In this document: piece by piece, positions 16,292-23,712 of the stretch | How the letters are laid out: each line of letters begins with the position of its first letter | How positions within the stretch are numbered: position 1 is the first letter of the stretch | Assembly: GCA_022601195.1 (NCBI GenBank) | Contig: JAHZIX010000044.1 | Coordinates: 124,001 to 188,000 of the forward strand | Length of the DNA: 64,000 nt | Direction of reading: 5' to 3' | From: Deltaproteobacteria bacterium | GTDB taxonomy: Bacteria > Acidobacteriota > Thermoanaerobaculia > Multivoradales > JAHZIX01 | Made by a program: the position numbers and the translations under genes | Notes under the pieces: generated by a model | What the model was told of the DNA's origin: nothing | The model's input: only the letters and a program-made list of their open reading frames with translations | The model's database searches: none

Positions 16292-17374
16292 CTAAACCCG
16301 CATCAGTACCGAGCCCCAGTGGAGGCCCGCTCCCAATGCCGTAAACGCCACCAGACTCCCCGGTTCGGCCTTGCCCAACTGACGCGCTTCATGGAAACAC
16401 AAGGGCAGAGTGGCGGAGGTGGTATTGCCATATTTCTGGATGTTGTTGTGGACCTTCTCCTTCGGAAGACCCAGGGCTTTCTGTGCCGCCTCATTGATCC
16501 GCAAATTCGCTTGGTGCATGACGAGCAGGTCTAGGTCGTCTATTCCAAAGCCATTCACATCGAGGACTTCTCGAGTTACAGCTGGCATACGAGTAACCGC
16601 TAGCTTGAAAACTTTGCGGCCATCCATGACCGGTACTGTCCCCGCTTCGGCAATCATTTCCTGACTCACGAAAGGCCGCTGTGCGGAACCTCCCCCAGGT
16701 ACGAAAAGAATGTCCTTGTGACGGCCATCCCCGTATAGCTTGGAGCCGAGGATACCTCTCCCATCATGGTCAGATTCGGCTCGAAAGACCATTGCCCCAG
16801 CTCCGTCCCCGAAGAGCACTACCAAGTGTCGAAACTGAGAATTCCAGGCGAGGGTCTCTTCTTCCAAAGGCCCAGCGTCGGCATCGTAGAGCGTCTCCCA
16901 AGTGCGCTCGTTGAAGGGCATGAGAGCTGTGTGGACGTCGGCCCCCACCAGTAAAACCGTTCGGGCGATGCCGCTGCGAATGAGGGCATCCACCGTTTGC
17001 ATACCGTAGGCAAACCCTGCGCACTGCTGGCGCAAGTCTAGGGTCGGCACAGGGCCCGCTCCCAACTGATGCTGCACCAGCGTCCCGGAGCCGGGGAAAT
17101 AGTGGTCAGGGGTCATGGTGGCACAAACGATGTAGTCCACCTCGGAAGCTTCGATACCGGCGTCTTCTAAAGCCGCTCGGCCCGCCTGTGCTCCTAGATC
17201 TGCGCTACTGGTACCCGGCTCTACGAAGTAACGGGTCGCGATACCACTTCGCTCTCGAATCCACTGATCGTTGGTGTCCACGATGCGCGAAAGCATGTGG
17301 TTGTCGACCACCAAAGGTGGCACGGCGATACCGCTGCCGGCGAGCACAGCGCGAGGTTGGCTCATGGGGCTCAT
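16292..17374 (-). CDS. 3-oxoacyl-ACP synthase III family protein (KAS III/FabH-like)
   Basis: This thiolase-fold condensing enzyme has about 360 residues from ATG 17374 (or 357 from ATG 17365). The Cys-His-Asn triad is intact: Cys118 in LRQQCAGFAYG, His287 in VMHQANLR and Asn317 in YGNTTSA. Compared with a typical ~320-residue FabH there is an insertion around 153-185, before the FGDGAGAM motif. It may start fatty-acid synthesis or serve a specialised acyl condensation (2-alkylquinolone, OleA or polyketide type). No acyl-carrier protein or fabD/fabG genes adjoin it, which favours a specialised role. The frame is open to 17545, but that part overlaps the GWxTD gene in another frame. Confidence 0.85.
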   Translation of the reverse strand: MSPMSQPRAVLAGSGIAVPPLVVDNHMLSRIVDTNDQWIRERSGIATRYFVEPGTSSADLGAQAGRAALEDAGIEASEVDYIVCATMTPDHYFPGSGTLVQHQLGAGPVPTLDLRQQCAGFAYGMQTVDALIRSGIARTVLLVGADVHTALMPFNERTWETLYDADAGPLEEETLAWNSQFRHLVVLFGDGAGAMVFRAESDHDGRGILGSKLYGDGRHKDILFVPGGGSAQRPFVSQEMIAEAGTVPVMDGRKVFKLAVTRMPAVTREVLDVNGFGIDDLDLLVMHQANLRINEAAQKALGLPKEKVHNNIQKYGNTTSATLPLCFHEARQLGKAEPGSLVAFTALGAGLHWGSVLMRV

Positions 17375-17402
17375 CTCACTTCCGTAGTAGGTGAGGCGGT
17401 CG

Positions 17403-18065
17403 CTAGAAGTTTCGTCCTCTGGTGGCCTCGGGAAGGTGACCCCGCGGCCTCTGTTTCTGGAGATTCTTCTGGCGAATCGCCTCGGAATAAAACACCGTGC
17501 GGTCGCCCTCACGGATGAAACGAAATTCTCTCCTGGGCTTTTCACCGTCTAGCCCAGGCTCCGATTTTTTGGAATAGCGCCAAATGATCAGGGCAGAACC
17601 ACCGGCGTAGGGCGCCACATCGTGATCCTCTTTCTCAGGTTTCCCGTAGAGAATATAGATGGTACCCCGGTCTGTGTGACGCCCCCTATAAGCTTTTTCG
17701 CCATACAAGCTATCTACCATTCCCGCCCTCACGTCGAACTTTTCTCGAAGACGGTTACTCGGCTCCCCGGGCCTGGGGTTTCTCTTTTCCCAGAAAGCCT
17801 CGATGAAAGCTGCTGCTTCGGCATCGTCTTCGATGCGAAGGTAGGCTTCGACCTCGTCTCTGGTTGCCATGCGGGCGATAGGGCCGATCAACCATTGGGC
17901 GTAGGCTGGACCGACGAAGGGCTGGATCAAAAATTCCGGCGCCAGATCCTTCTGTTTCTTTCCCTTGGCCGCCGAGGCCGAAACCGCCAAGAAAGTCAAC
18001 AACACCGCGACGACGGACAGTAATCGCCGGTTAGGGGCGGCGCAGAAGATCCAAAAATTCTTCAC
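17403..18065 (-). CDS. Exported GWxTD-domain protein
   Basis: From the GTG at 18065 the protein has 220 residues. GGAGAAAG lies 8 nt upstream, better than the in-frame GTG at 18092. A signal peptide (RRLLSVVAVLLTFLAVSASA) is followed by the GWxTD domain: IARMATRDEVEAYLRI, FIEAFWEKRNP, REKFDVRAG, then TDRGTIYILYGKPE. Here the name-giving GWxTD is degenerate. The domain is widespread in Acidobacteriota, Bacteroidetes and related phyla and its function is unknown. The gene overlaps the end of folE by 35 nt and precedes KAS III by 28 nt. Confidence 0.85.
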   Translation of the reverse strand: MKNFWIFCAAPNRRLLSVVAVLLTFLAVSASAAKGKKQKDLAPEFLIQPFVGPAYAQWLIGPIARMATRDEVEAYLRIEDDAEAAAFIEAFWEKRNPRPGEPSNRLREKFDVRAGMVDSLYGEKAYRGRHTDRGTIYILYGKPEKEDHDVAPYAGGSALIIWRYSKKSEPGLDGEKPRREFRFIREGDRTVFYSEAIRQKNLQKQRPRGHLPEATRGRNF

Positions 18066-18663
18066 GGACTGCTTTCTCCAAAAAACTCCCACGAATCGAA
18101 GAGGTGACGGTTACCGCTCCGGGCTTCTTGACTCCACGCATCTCGACACACAGATGCCTCGCTTCGATAACCACCATGGCCCCCATGGGCTTGAGCTTTT
18201 CTTCCAGATAGGTGACCACCTGCTCCGTAAGACGCTCCTGAAGTTGAGGGCGTTTGGCATAGAACTCGAGAATCCGAGGAAATTTCGAGAGGCCCATGAT
18301 GAGCTTGGTGGGAATGTAGGCGATGTGAGCGTGTCCATAGAAAGGGACCAAGTGGTGGGAGCACATGGAATAGAAGGGAATCTGCTTCTCCATCACCATC
18401 CCTGAATAGCCTTCCGAATTCGGGAAGGTGGTCACACGAGGCTCTGCTCCTTCCCGCAGACCCTCAAACATCTCGCGGTACATCATTGCGACTCGAAAGT
18501 CAGTTTCAGAGAGGTTAGGGTCCTCGAGGTCTAAGTCGAGCTCCTTGAGAATGCCTCGCACATGCCCCGCGATCCGCCGAATCCTTCCTTTGTCCGCTTC
18601 GCTGAAACCCTTGAGCCGCCTCTCGGCCGCCTCTGCAAGGGCGGGTGTCACATCTTCTGTCAT
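18031..18663 (-). CDS. folE: GTP cyclohydrolase I (FolE, type IA)
   Basis: The enzyme converts GTP to 7,8-dihydroneopterin triphosphate, the first step of tetrahydrofolate and pterin synthesis. From ATG 18663 (GGGAG upstream) it has 210 residues, close to the E. coli length. The zinc ligands are Cys101 and His104 in MCSHHLVPFYGH and Cys172 in RHLCVEMRG, with the same 71-residue spacing as in E. coli. The upstream 20-residue extension from 18723 is not needed. It heads a minus-strand operon with the GWxTD and KAS III genes. Its product could feed both folate synthesis and the pterin cofactor of PhhA. Confidence 0.95.
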   Translation of the reverse strand: MTEDVTPALAEAAERRLKGFSEADKGRIRRIAGHVRGILKELDLDLEDPNLSETDFRVAMMYREMFEGLREGAEPRVTTFPNSEGYSGMVMEKQIPFYSMCSHHLVPFYGHAHIAYIPTKLIMGLSKFPRILEFYAKRPQLQERLTEQVVTYLEEKLKPMGAMVVIEARHLCVEMRGVKKPGAVTVTSSIRGSFLEKAVREEFLDLLRRP

Positions 18664-18732
18664 GTCTGCTCGGCTCCCTGGATTGACTAGTTGGGCCGTC
18701 TCGTGAGTGGGGCAGCTTACCATGGGGGCAAT

Positions 18733-18776
18733 GGGACTCTGAGTGAAGACGTGGACTCCGAAAGTCCGAGAGTCCC
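18733..18776 (+). promoter_or_regulatory. Nested hairpin between folE and the selenoprotein gene
   Basis: GGGACTC (18733-18739) pairs with GAGTCCC (18770-18776), and inside it GGACT (18753-18757) pairs with AGTCC (18763-18767). It lies in the divergent region 70 nt upstream of folE and about 100 nt upstream of the selenoprotein start. A TATACT that could be a -10 box is at 18838-18843. Role unknown. Confidence 0.3.
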
Positions 18777-18880
18777 GGCTCTCCGAACCGTGACTACTGC
18801 ACCTCTTCTAGACCCACCGAGGACCTCACCAGACTGGTATACTCGTATTTCCGTTTGCATTAACACCAGGAGGAATCTAG

Positions 18881-19117
18881 ATGAACCATAAGATTTCTAT
18901 CGAATACTGTGTCGTTTGAAACTACCACCCAAAAGCCGCCGGTCTGGCGGAAGCAATTCAAGAGAAATTCGGTATTACAGCAACTCTCATCAAGGGCCGA
19001 GGTGGTGCCTTCGAGGTCAAACTCGACGAGCAGCTTCTCTATTCCAAGAAATCCACGGGCAGATTCCCCGATTCCGGCGAAGTCGAAACCGCGGTTCAAG
19101 ACCTGCTGAGCGCATGA
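18881..19117 (+). CDS. selW: Selenoprotein W (SelW/Rdx family), in-frame UGA read as selenocysteine
   Basis: Reading from ATG 18881, with AGGAGG ending 8 nt upstream, gives 78 residues if the TGA at 18917-18919 (codon 13) is read as Sec. The sequence begins MNHKISIEYCVVUNYHPKAA, with C10-x-x-U13, the redox motif of the SelW/SelT/SelH/Rdx thioredoxin-like family. Downstream the family hallmarks continue in the same frame past the TGA: KGRGGAFEVKLDEQLLYSKK, then STGRFPD. The frame ends at TGA 19115-19117. A normal gene caller would split or miss it. Family members are probably thiol oxidoreductases. It stands alone, divergent from folE. Use of Sec requires selA/B/C/D elsewhere in the genome. 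The alternative, a dead gene with a stop, is unlikely given the intact frame and the SECIS-like hairpin. Confidence 0.9.
18917..18953 (+). promoter_or_regulatory. UGA codon with bacterial SECIS-like hairpin
   Basis: After the UGA (18917-18919), CCGCC (18936-18940) and GGCGG (18946-18950) form a perfect 5-bp stem with apical loop GGTCT (18941-18945). The loop is 21 nt past the UGA, within the range expected for bacterial SECIS elements. The GGUCU sequence recalls the SelB-recognised loop of E. coli fdhF (from memory). The element lies wholly inside the coding sequence, as in other bacterial selenoprotein mRNAs. Confidence 0.75.
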
Positions 19118-19250
19118 CCTGTCAACGGCAGCTTACGAAGTCAACTGGAATCGGCCCGCAGTAGAGGGAAGCCAATGCGACCCATTCCGAGAGGAGTTCC
19201 TGCTTAGTTTTCTTGGCGGTTTTAAACTTCCCTCCACGAATTGGAGACTT

Positions 19251-19280
19251 ACGAGGACGGGCCCAACGGCCCGTCCTCGT
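19251..19280 (+). terminator. Strong 13-bp hairpin downstream of selW
   Basis: ACGAGGACGGGCC (19251-19263) and GGCCCGTCCTCGT (19268-19280) form a perfect stem with loop CAAC. No T-run follows, so it may be a weak terminator, an RNA-stability element or a remnant repeat. It lies 134 nt past selW and 112 nt before the sigma-factor start. Confidence 0.4.
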
Positions 19281-19391
19281 GCTGATTAGGGCCCCTCGAC
19301 CTCAATTTACGCACTTTGGGACGGGCGTAAGAGGTTTGAATCGGCTCTCTTGAACTCTTCAAAGAAGACCGATCACTCCTCAGAAGATAAG

Positions 19392-19994
19392 ATGCACAGA
19401 ATGCAATCTGTGGTGGGGCATCGGCTCCTTTCCATCCTCGAAGGGGATCGTGGCGCGGCTGGGTGGTTGTACGACACCTTTGCTCCTCGTTTGTTTCGTC
19501 GCCTTCGACAGCGATATGCCTATCCGGGAGGACCTGACGGCGAGGATCTCCTTCAGGATTCCTACGTCTTTTTCTTCCAGAACGACTGCAGGGTTCTCCG
19601 GCGATTTCTCGAAAGGGTGCCGCCTGCCGAGCAGACGGAAGGCCGGCTCGAGACCTACCTGTGGGACCTGGCTTGTGGAGTCGCCACAAACCATCGCCGG
19701 TCCGCTGCCTTGCGCAATGTCGTGAGCCTCCCTCAAGCGGATTGGCTACCGGAGGACCCCAGTGCCGAGCGGCAAGCGATCAGCCGGGACACCCTGAGCC
19801 AAATCGAAGAGTGTCTGAAGATGGGCCGGGAGCGTATTTTTCTCTACTACACCCTGCGCTACCGGGATGGTCTGAAGCCAGAAGAGATCTCCCAAGCTTG
19901 TGGTTGGTCTCGCAAAGCGACCTACAAGATGAAACAAGTACTCGACAAAGCTGTCGAAGAATGTGCCCGCCTAGCTCAGGTCGACCTGCCTTGA
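19392..19994 (+). CDS. ECF-like RNA polymerase sigma factor (first gene of CHAT/subtilase cassette)
   Basis: From ATG 19392 the protein has 200 residues; an in-frame TTG at 19350 is less likely. Region 2 is visible around 22-62 (LYDTFAPRLFRRLRQRY, then GEDLLQDSYVFFF), a linker follows, and region 4 is at about 140-190 (IFLYYTLRYRDGLKPEEIS, CGWSRKATYKMKQVL). The length and two-domain build fit ECF-type sigma factors. Its stop overlaps the start of the CHAT lipoprotein (TTGA), and the third gene of the series resembles an anti-sigma factor. It therefore probably controls this cassette, possibly itself included. Confidence 0.85.
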   Translation: MHRMQSVVGHRLLSILEGDRGAAGWLYDTFAPRLFRRLRQRYAYPGGPDGEDLLQDSYVFFFQNDCRVLRRFLERVPPAEQTEGRLETYLWDLACGVATNHRRSAALRNVVSLPQADWLPEDPSAERQAISRDTLSQIEECLKMGRERIFLYYTLRYRDGLKPEEISQACGWSRKATYKMKQVLDKAVEECARLAQVDLP

Positions 19995-22876
19995 GGAGTT
20001 CTGCGTCTAACCTGCTTGGCCCATTGACAGCAGCCGCATTCGCCTTGGTGACCAGCTGTGCTCCCTCCCCCTCCTCTCCCCTGCCGGAAGGGATCTCGGT
20101 GGTCCCCCGTGGCCATCGAGAGGTAGAGATTCAACCCGACGGGTCTCTACTGCCCATCTTCTTTCGCGGCGCCAGCTCCATAGGGTTCTGTTTGGAAACT
20201 CCTCCCTCCCTGGATTCGAGCCAGTGGGAGGGTCAGATTCTTCTCGATGACCGCCCGATAACCGAGACATTCGCTGCCCCACGGGTCGTCATGAGAAGCA
20301 CTCTTTGCTTCTTTGAACCCTTACCCGGCGACCTAGAAGGCGCCACTCTTCGTCAACTGGGCGGCAACGTCCGAGATACCTTTGATGGCTCCATGTTCCG
20401 CGTTCCCCCGAGGCCGGTCCGCATTCCAGAATCCAGCGCGGCGTTTCAGAGCTTGGAGAAAGAACTGGAATCCGTGGTCGGGACTCTGGATCTCCCTACA
20501 GAGCTGATCGCTGCCCTCGATGGTCTGACCACGAGAGCTGAAGAAGAGGGATTTCCGGGAATGGCAGTGAGGGCCAACCTCATCGCCTTCCACCACCTCC
20601 TCCAAATCGGAACTCCCCAGGCGTGGGCCGAAGGGCAGCGACGGCTGGACCGAATGCCTGATTGGTTGACTCAGCATGAGGCTAGTTTCTGGGGGTCCCA
20701 AGTCGCTCTCGAAAGAGCCTCCTTCGAGATGAACTACCGGAGAAATCTGGATGCTGCTTGGGGCTTTCTTCGCCAGGCGGAGAGAGCCCAGCAGCGCATC
20801 GCCCACCGAAACCACTTTTTCACCGTCAAACAACAGGCCGGCCTCCTAGCGCAAGTCGGGGCAGTGAAGGAAGGCCGTGAGCGCCTTCGCTCCGCCCTTG
20901 AGGATTGCGAAAGGTGGACCTGCAACCCTCGCCTACTCCCGGATGCCAAGATCACGCTCAGCTGGCTGACACTTCTGGACCCCCAAGCCAGCGACAGGGA
21001 TTTCTCCCATGCAGAGGGATTACTGGAAAGTGCTATCGACGAAACTTCCGCCGCCGCCGCTGCTCCTCATGAGCGGTCGAACTCTCTCGTCAACTTGGCT
21101 CTGCTGCAAATCAGACAGGGAAAGGATCCCGCCGCCACCTTGGACCGGGCTCGTGAGCTCTTGGGATCTCCAGAGGAGACTGGAAGAGCTCGAGAGCTCT
21201 CAGGCTGGTTGCAGCTCGCCGAGGCAACAGATGCCCTTCAACACAGAAGATTGGACGAGGCTAGCCGCATCTGCAGTCGCCTCGCCTCGGATGGCAATTT
21301 TCCAGAGCTGGCCGCCTGGGCCCATGGCTGCACCGCCCGCACTCGTCGACTACAAGGCAATCTCCTCGGTGCTGAAGAGAGCTTTGCTGGTGCCTTGTTA
21401 CTTCATGCCTACTCTTCCCCGGAGGAGCTGGGACAGAATATTGCCGTAGGTCCCAGCCGCCGGGGGGAGGATTACTATGAAGCTGCCCGGGTCGAGGTGG
21501 AGCTCCAGCGGCCAGCGGATGCTTGGGCGCTCCTAGCTGCCCTCGATAACCTGGCCTCGGTCGAAGCCGATCGAGAAGGCTGTACCCCGCCCTTCGATTC
21601 TCCCCAGAGCATCGATGGAGACTCCCCTGTCGATCACCAGACCCGCGAAGGGTTACTTCTAGAGCTAAGCTCCCTAGAAACCCCAACTTCGGCATCTTTT
21701 CGAGAACAGCGGGGCCCAACGGCACGTTTTGTCCGGGAACGGCTTCAAGAGCTCTGGCGGCGCCAGAGCGAATGTGGCCCCCCTCAGGAGGAGGCTGCGC
21801 TGGTAGAGCCACGGTTCCGAGCCTTTTCGCTAGTGGATGAAGTCATTCTCCTCGAGCGGCTCCAGGGTGGTGCCGTCCGTCTCGCTCGCCGTACACCGCT
21901 GGCGCGAGAGGAGCTACGACAGCGACTGGCGCAGATCGAAGCGAGCTTGGGCTCCGTGGAGAGCTCCGACGAGGACTGGCGAGCGTTGTTGCAGCCGATT
22001 TCTAAAGCTCTGCTGCCCGTCGACCTGGACACCCTAGGGGCTACGACCTCCTATGCACTGTATGGCCTGCTCCAGGGAGTTCCTTTGACGGCCCTTCCCC
22101 TGCTTCCCGGGTCGGATCAGAAAGAAGAGTGGTTCTCCGAGATGACCCTTCCCGTGGTAGGGCCATCCACTGCCGAGAGTCTGGCCCCGCGAGATCCGGC
22201 TCAGTCGGCACCGGTCTTCGTCGTGGACCCTCGGGGAGACCTAGCCATCGGTGACCAAGCCGAGTTCTACCAAGATCTGTTTCCGGAGGGCGTCGTCCTG
22301 CGCGGCGAAAATGCTACCCATGTTGCCCTCGAAGAGGCTCTGGCCAACTCGCACTGGCTACATGTAGATGCTCACGGACTCTTCGATGCGGCATTTCCCG
22401 AACTCTCCAGCCTCTCTTTGGCGGATCGTCCAATGACCTTTATCGAGATCGCCGAGCTTCCGCTGCCCTATTGGTTCGCCAACCTGAGTGGTTGCGATAC
22501 AGGGACTTGGCCGACAACAGCAGACCGAGGTCGCTACGGCATTGGTGGTCTCTTGACCCGTCGGGGAGTCCCATGGGTGATCGCCAGCAGATCGGTTCTC
22601 GACGACCACCTGGCCGGAGAGTTCAATCGGTCGCTGTACCGTCAGATCCATGCCGGTGATGCCTTCACCAAGGCGTTCTCCCGAGCCCTCGAAACGCTGC
22701 GTGGCAAGTTTCCGGCAGCGGCCTGGGGAGCTTTGGTTCTCTTAGGTACAGAATCGATCCCCATAGAGGGGGGCAAACGGGCTACCTCCGGCACTCCTAG
22801 GATAGTGGAAGAAGAAGTTGAGGCCTCCTGGAAGGCCGAGCGTTTCGCAGCGACTGAGAAGAGAGGAAGATCATGA
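19991..22876 (+). CDS. CHAT-domain caspase-like protein with lipoprotein signal
   Basis: I place the start at TTG 19991, overlapping the sigma stop as TTGA, giving 961 residues. No ATG is available before the conserved part, and the frame is open far upstream inside the sigma gene. The N-terminus looks like a lipoprotein signal (hydrophobic LTAAAFALVTSC, Cys23). Residues about 90-640 are mostly helical and TPR-like. The C-terminal ~250 residues form a CHAT domain with the caspase-type dyad His795 (HVDAHGLFD) and Cys835 (NLSGCDTG), followed by GRYGIGGLLTRRGVPWVIAS and FPAAAWGALVLLG. CHAT domains are usually cytoplasmic proteases, so an exported, lipid-anchored one is unusual. It shares 4 nt with the next gene (ATGA). 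Confidence 0.85.
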   Translation: MRSSASNLLGPLTAAAFALVTSCAPSPSSPLPEGISVVPRGHREVEIQPDGSLLPIFFRGASSIGFCLETPPSLDSSQWEGQILLDDRPITETFAAPRVVMRSTLCFFEPLPGDLEGATLRQLGGNVRDTFDGSMFRVPPRPVRIPESSAAFQSLEKELESVVGTLDLPTELIAALDGLTTRAEEEGFPGMAVRANLIAFHHLLQIGTPQAWAEGQRRLDRMPDWLTQHEASFWGSQVALERASFEMNYRRNLDAAWGFLRQAERAQQRIAHRNHFFTVKQQAGLLAQVGAVKEGRERLRSALEDCERWTCNPRLLPDAKITLSWLTLLDPQASDRDFSHAEGLLESAIDETSAAAAAPHERSNSLVNLALLQIRQGKDPAATLDRARELLGSPEETGRARELSGWLQLAEATDALQHRRLDEASRICSRLASDGNFPELAAWAHGCTARTRRLQGNLLGAEESFAGALLLHAYSSPEELGQNIAVGPSRRGEDYYEAARVEVELQRPADAWALLAALDNLASVEADREGCTPPFDSPQSIDGDSPVDHQTREGLLLELSSLETPTSASFREQRGPTARFVRERLQELWRRQSECGPPQEEAALVEPRFRAFSLVDEVILLERLQGGAVRLARRTPLAREELRQRLAQIEASLGSVESSDEDWRALLQPISKALLPVDLDTLGATTSYALYGLLQGVPLTALPLLPGSDQKEEWFSEMTLPVVGPSTAESLAPRDPAQSAPVFVVDPRGDLAIGDQAEFYQDLFPEGVVLRGENATHVALEEALANSHWLHVDAHGLFDAAFPELSSLSLADRPMTFIEIAELPLPYWFANLSGCDTGTWPTTADRGRYGIGGLLTRRGVPWVIASRSVLDDHLAGEFNRSLYRQIHAGDAFTKAFSRALETLRGKFPAAAWGALVLLGTESIPIEGGKRATSGTPRIVEEEVEASWKAERFAATEKRGRS

Positions 22877-23712
22877 GTCCACTAGATGTGGAGCGTCTGC
22901 TCTGGGAGCTGACGGCGAATGAAGGTGTTCGCCATGATGCAGAACCCACCAGAATTCCCGACGATGACACCCTAAGAGCCTTTCGGGATGATGAGCTCAA
23001 CGAGGATAGGACCAAGGAAGTAGAAACTTCCCTGGCTGCTAGCCAGCAGGCGCGAGAGCGTCTGGCGGTGCTCGCTGGGGTACCTCTGTCCACCCCGGAT
23101 CCGGCGATTCGGGAAGCGATCCTAGATCAGAGCTTCCCCTTGCCCCGTACCGAGCCTGCCCGGCGATGGTGGCCGGCAGTGGCCGGGCTTGCAGCAGCTG
23201 CCATGGTGGCGGCAGTTGTCAGCTTTCCATTGCTCAAAACACCAGCTCTACCGGAACAGGTTGGCTATGAGGTGTCCATGACGGGCCTGGCGACCGAGCG
23301 TTCGACCACGGAAGCTCGAGAGCTAGTGCAGGCTCTCCCGGAAACCCGGGTTCGCATCAGCGTGGAACCTACCGGTATGAGCATCGATGGTTTGGAAATC
23401 GGTCTCTACCGGCAGAGCAAGCTCCGCCTGCATCGACTGATACCAGACTCCCACCTCCGCCTGGAAACCCACCGGGGAGCTGGCCTCTTTGAGGCAGCAG
23501 CGGCGGATCTGGTGGGGGCCGAGCCCGGGATTCACTCTCTCTATGTCGTCGTGGCGCAACGTCGTGATCTGCCCTCTGAGGTGGTGCTGCATCCAGGAGA
23601 TGATCCACTGGAGGCCCTCGAACAAGGGTCTCGACGCCGCGCCTATGTGCGGCAAATCAAAGTGGAGTCCAGCACGATCGGGAACGATTCGTGGAAGGAG
23701 AGAGGAAGATGA
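22873..23712 (+). CDS. Single-span membrane protein resembling an anti-sigma factor
   Basis: The protein has 279 residues. The N-terminal ~70 residues include DDDTLRAFRDDELNEDRTKEVE, the pattern of anti-sigma N-terminal domains, but without the zinc-finger HxxxCxxC. One transmembrane helix lies at about 99-121 (WWPAVAGLAAAAMVAAVVSFPL). A ~155-residue extracytoplasmic domain of unknown fold follows, mostly predicted beta. It is translationally coupled on both sides by ATGA overlaps, downstream of the CHAT gene and upstream of the subtilase. An attractive inference is that the extracellular part senses or is cut by the neighbouring proteases, releasing the sigma factor. Confidence 0.7.
   Translation: MSPLDVERLLWELTANEGVRHDAEPTRIPDDDTLRAFRDDELNEDRTKEVETSLAASQQARERLAVLAGVPLSTPDPAIREAILDQSFPLPRTEPARRWWPAVAGLAAAAMVAAVVSFPLLKTPALPEQVGYEVSMTGLATERSTTEARELVQALPETRVRISVEPTGMSIDGLEIGLYRQSKLRLHRLIPDSHLRLETHRGAGLFEAAAADLVGAEPGIHSLYVVVAQRRDLPSEVVLHPGDDPLEALEQGSRRRAYVRQIKVESSTIGNDSWKERGR

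Noticed and set aside
18909..19109. 66-codon plus-strand ORF in another frame over selW
   Set aside because: Its residues have no family pattern, whereas the selW frame with the UGA matches the Rdx family throughout.
19450..19725. Frameshift or pseudogene in the sigma-factor gene
   Set aside because: Sigma regions 2 and 4 lie in one frame from 19392 to 19994, so the overlapping frames are shadows.
19661..19990. Extension of the CHAT protein into the sigma-factor gene
   Set aside because: It overlaps the sigma coding sequence in another frame, and the lipoprotein signal begins right at the sigma stop codon.
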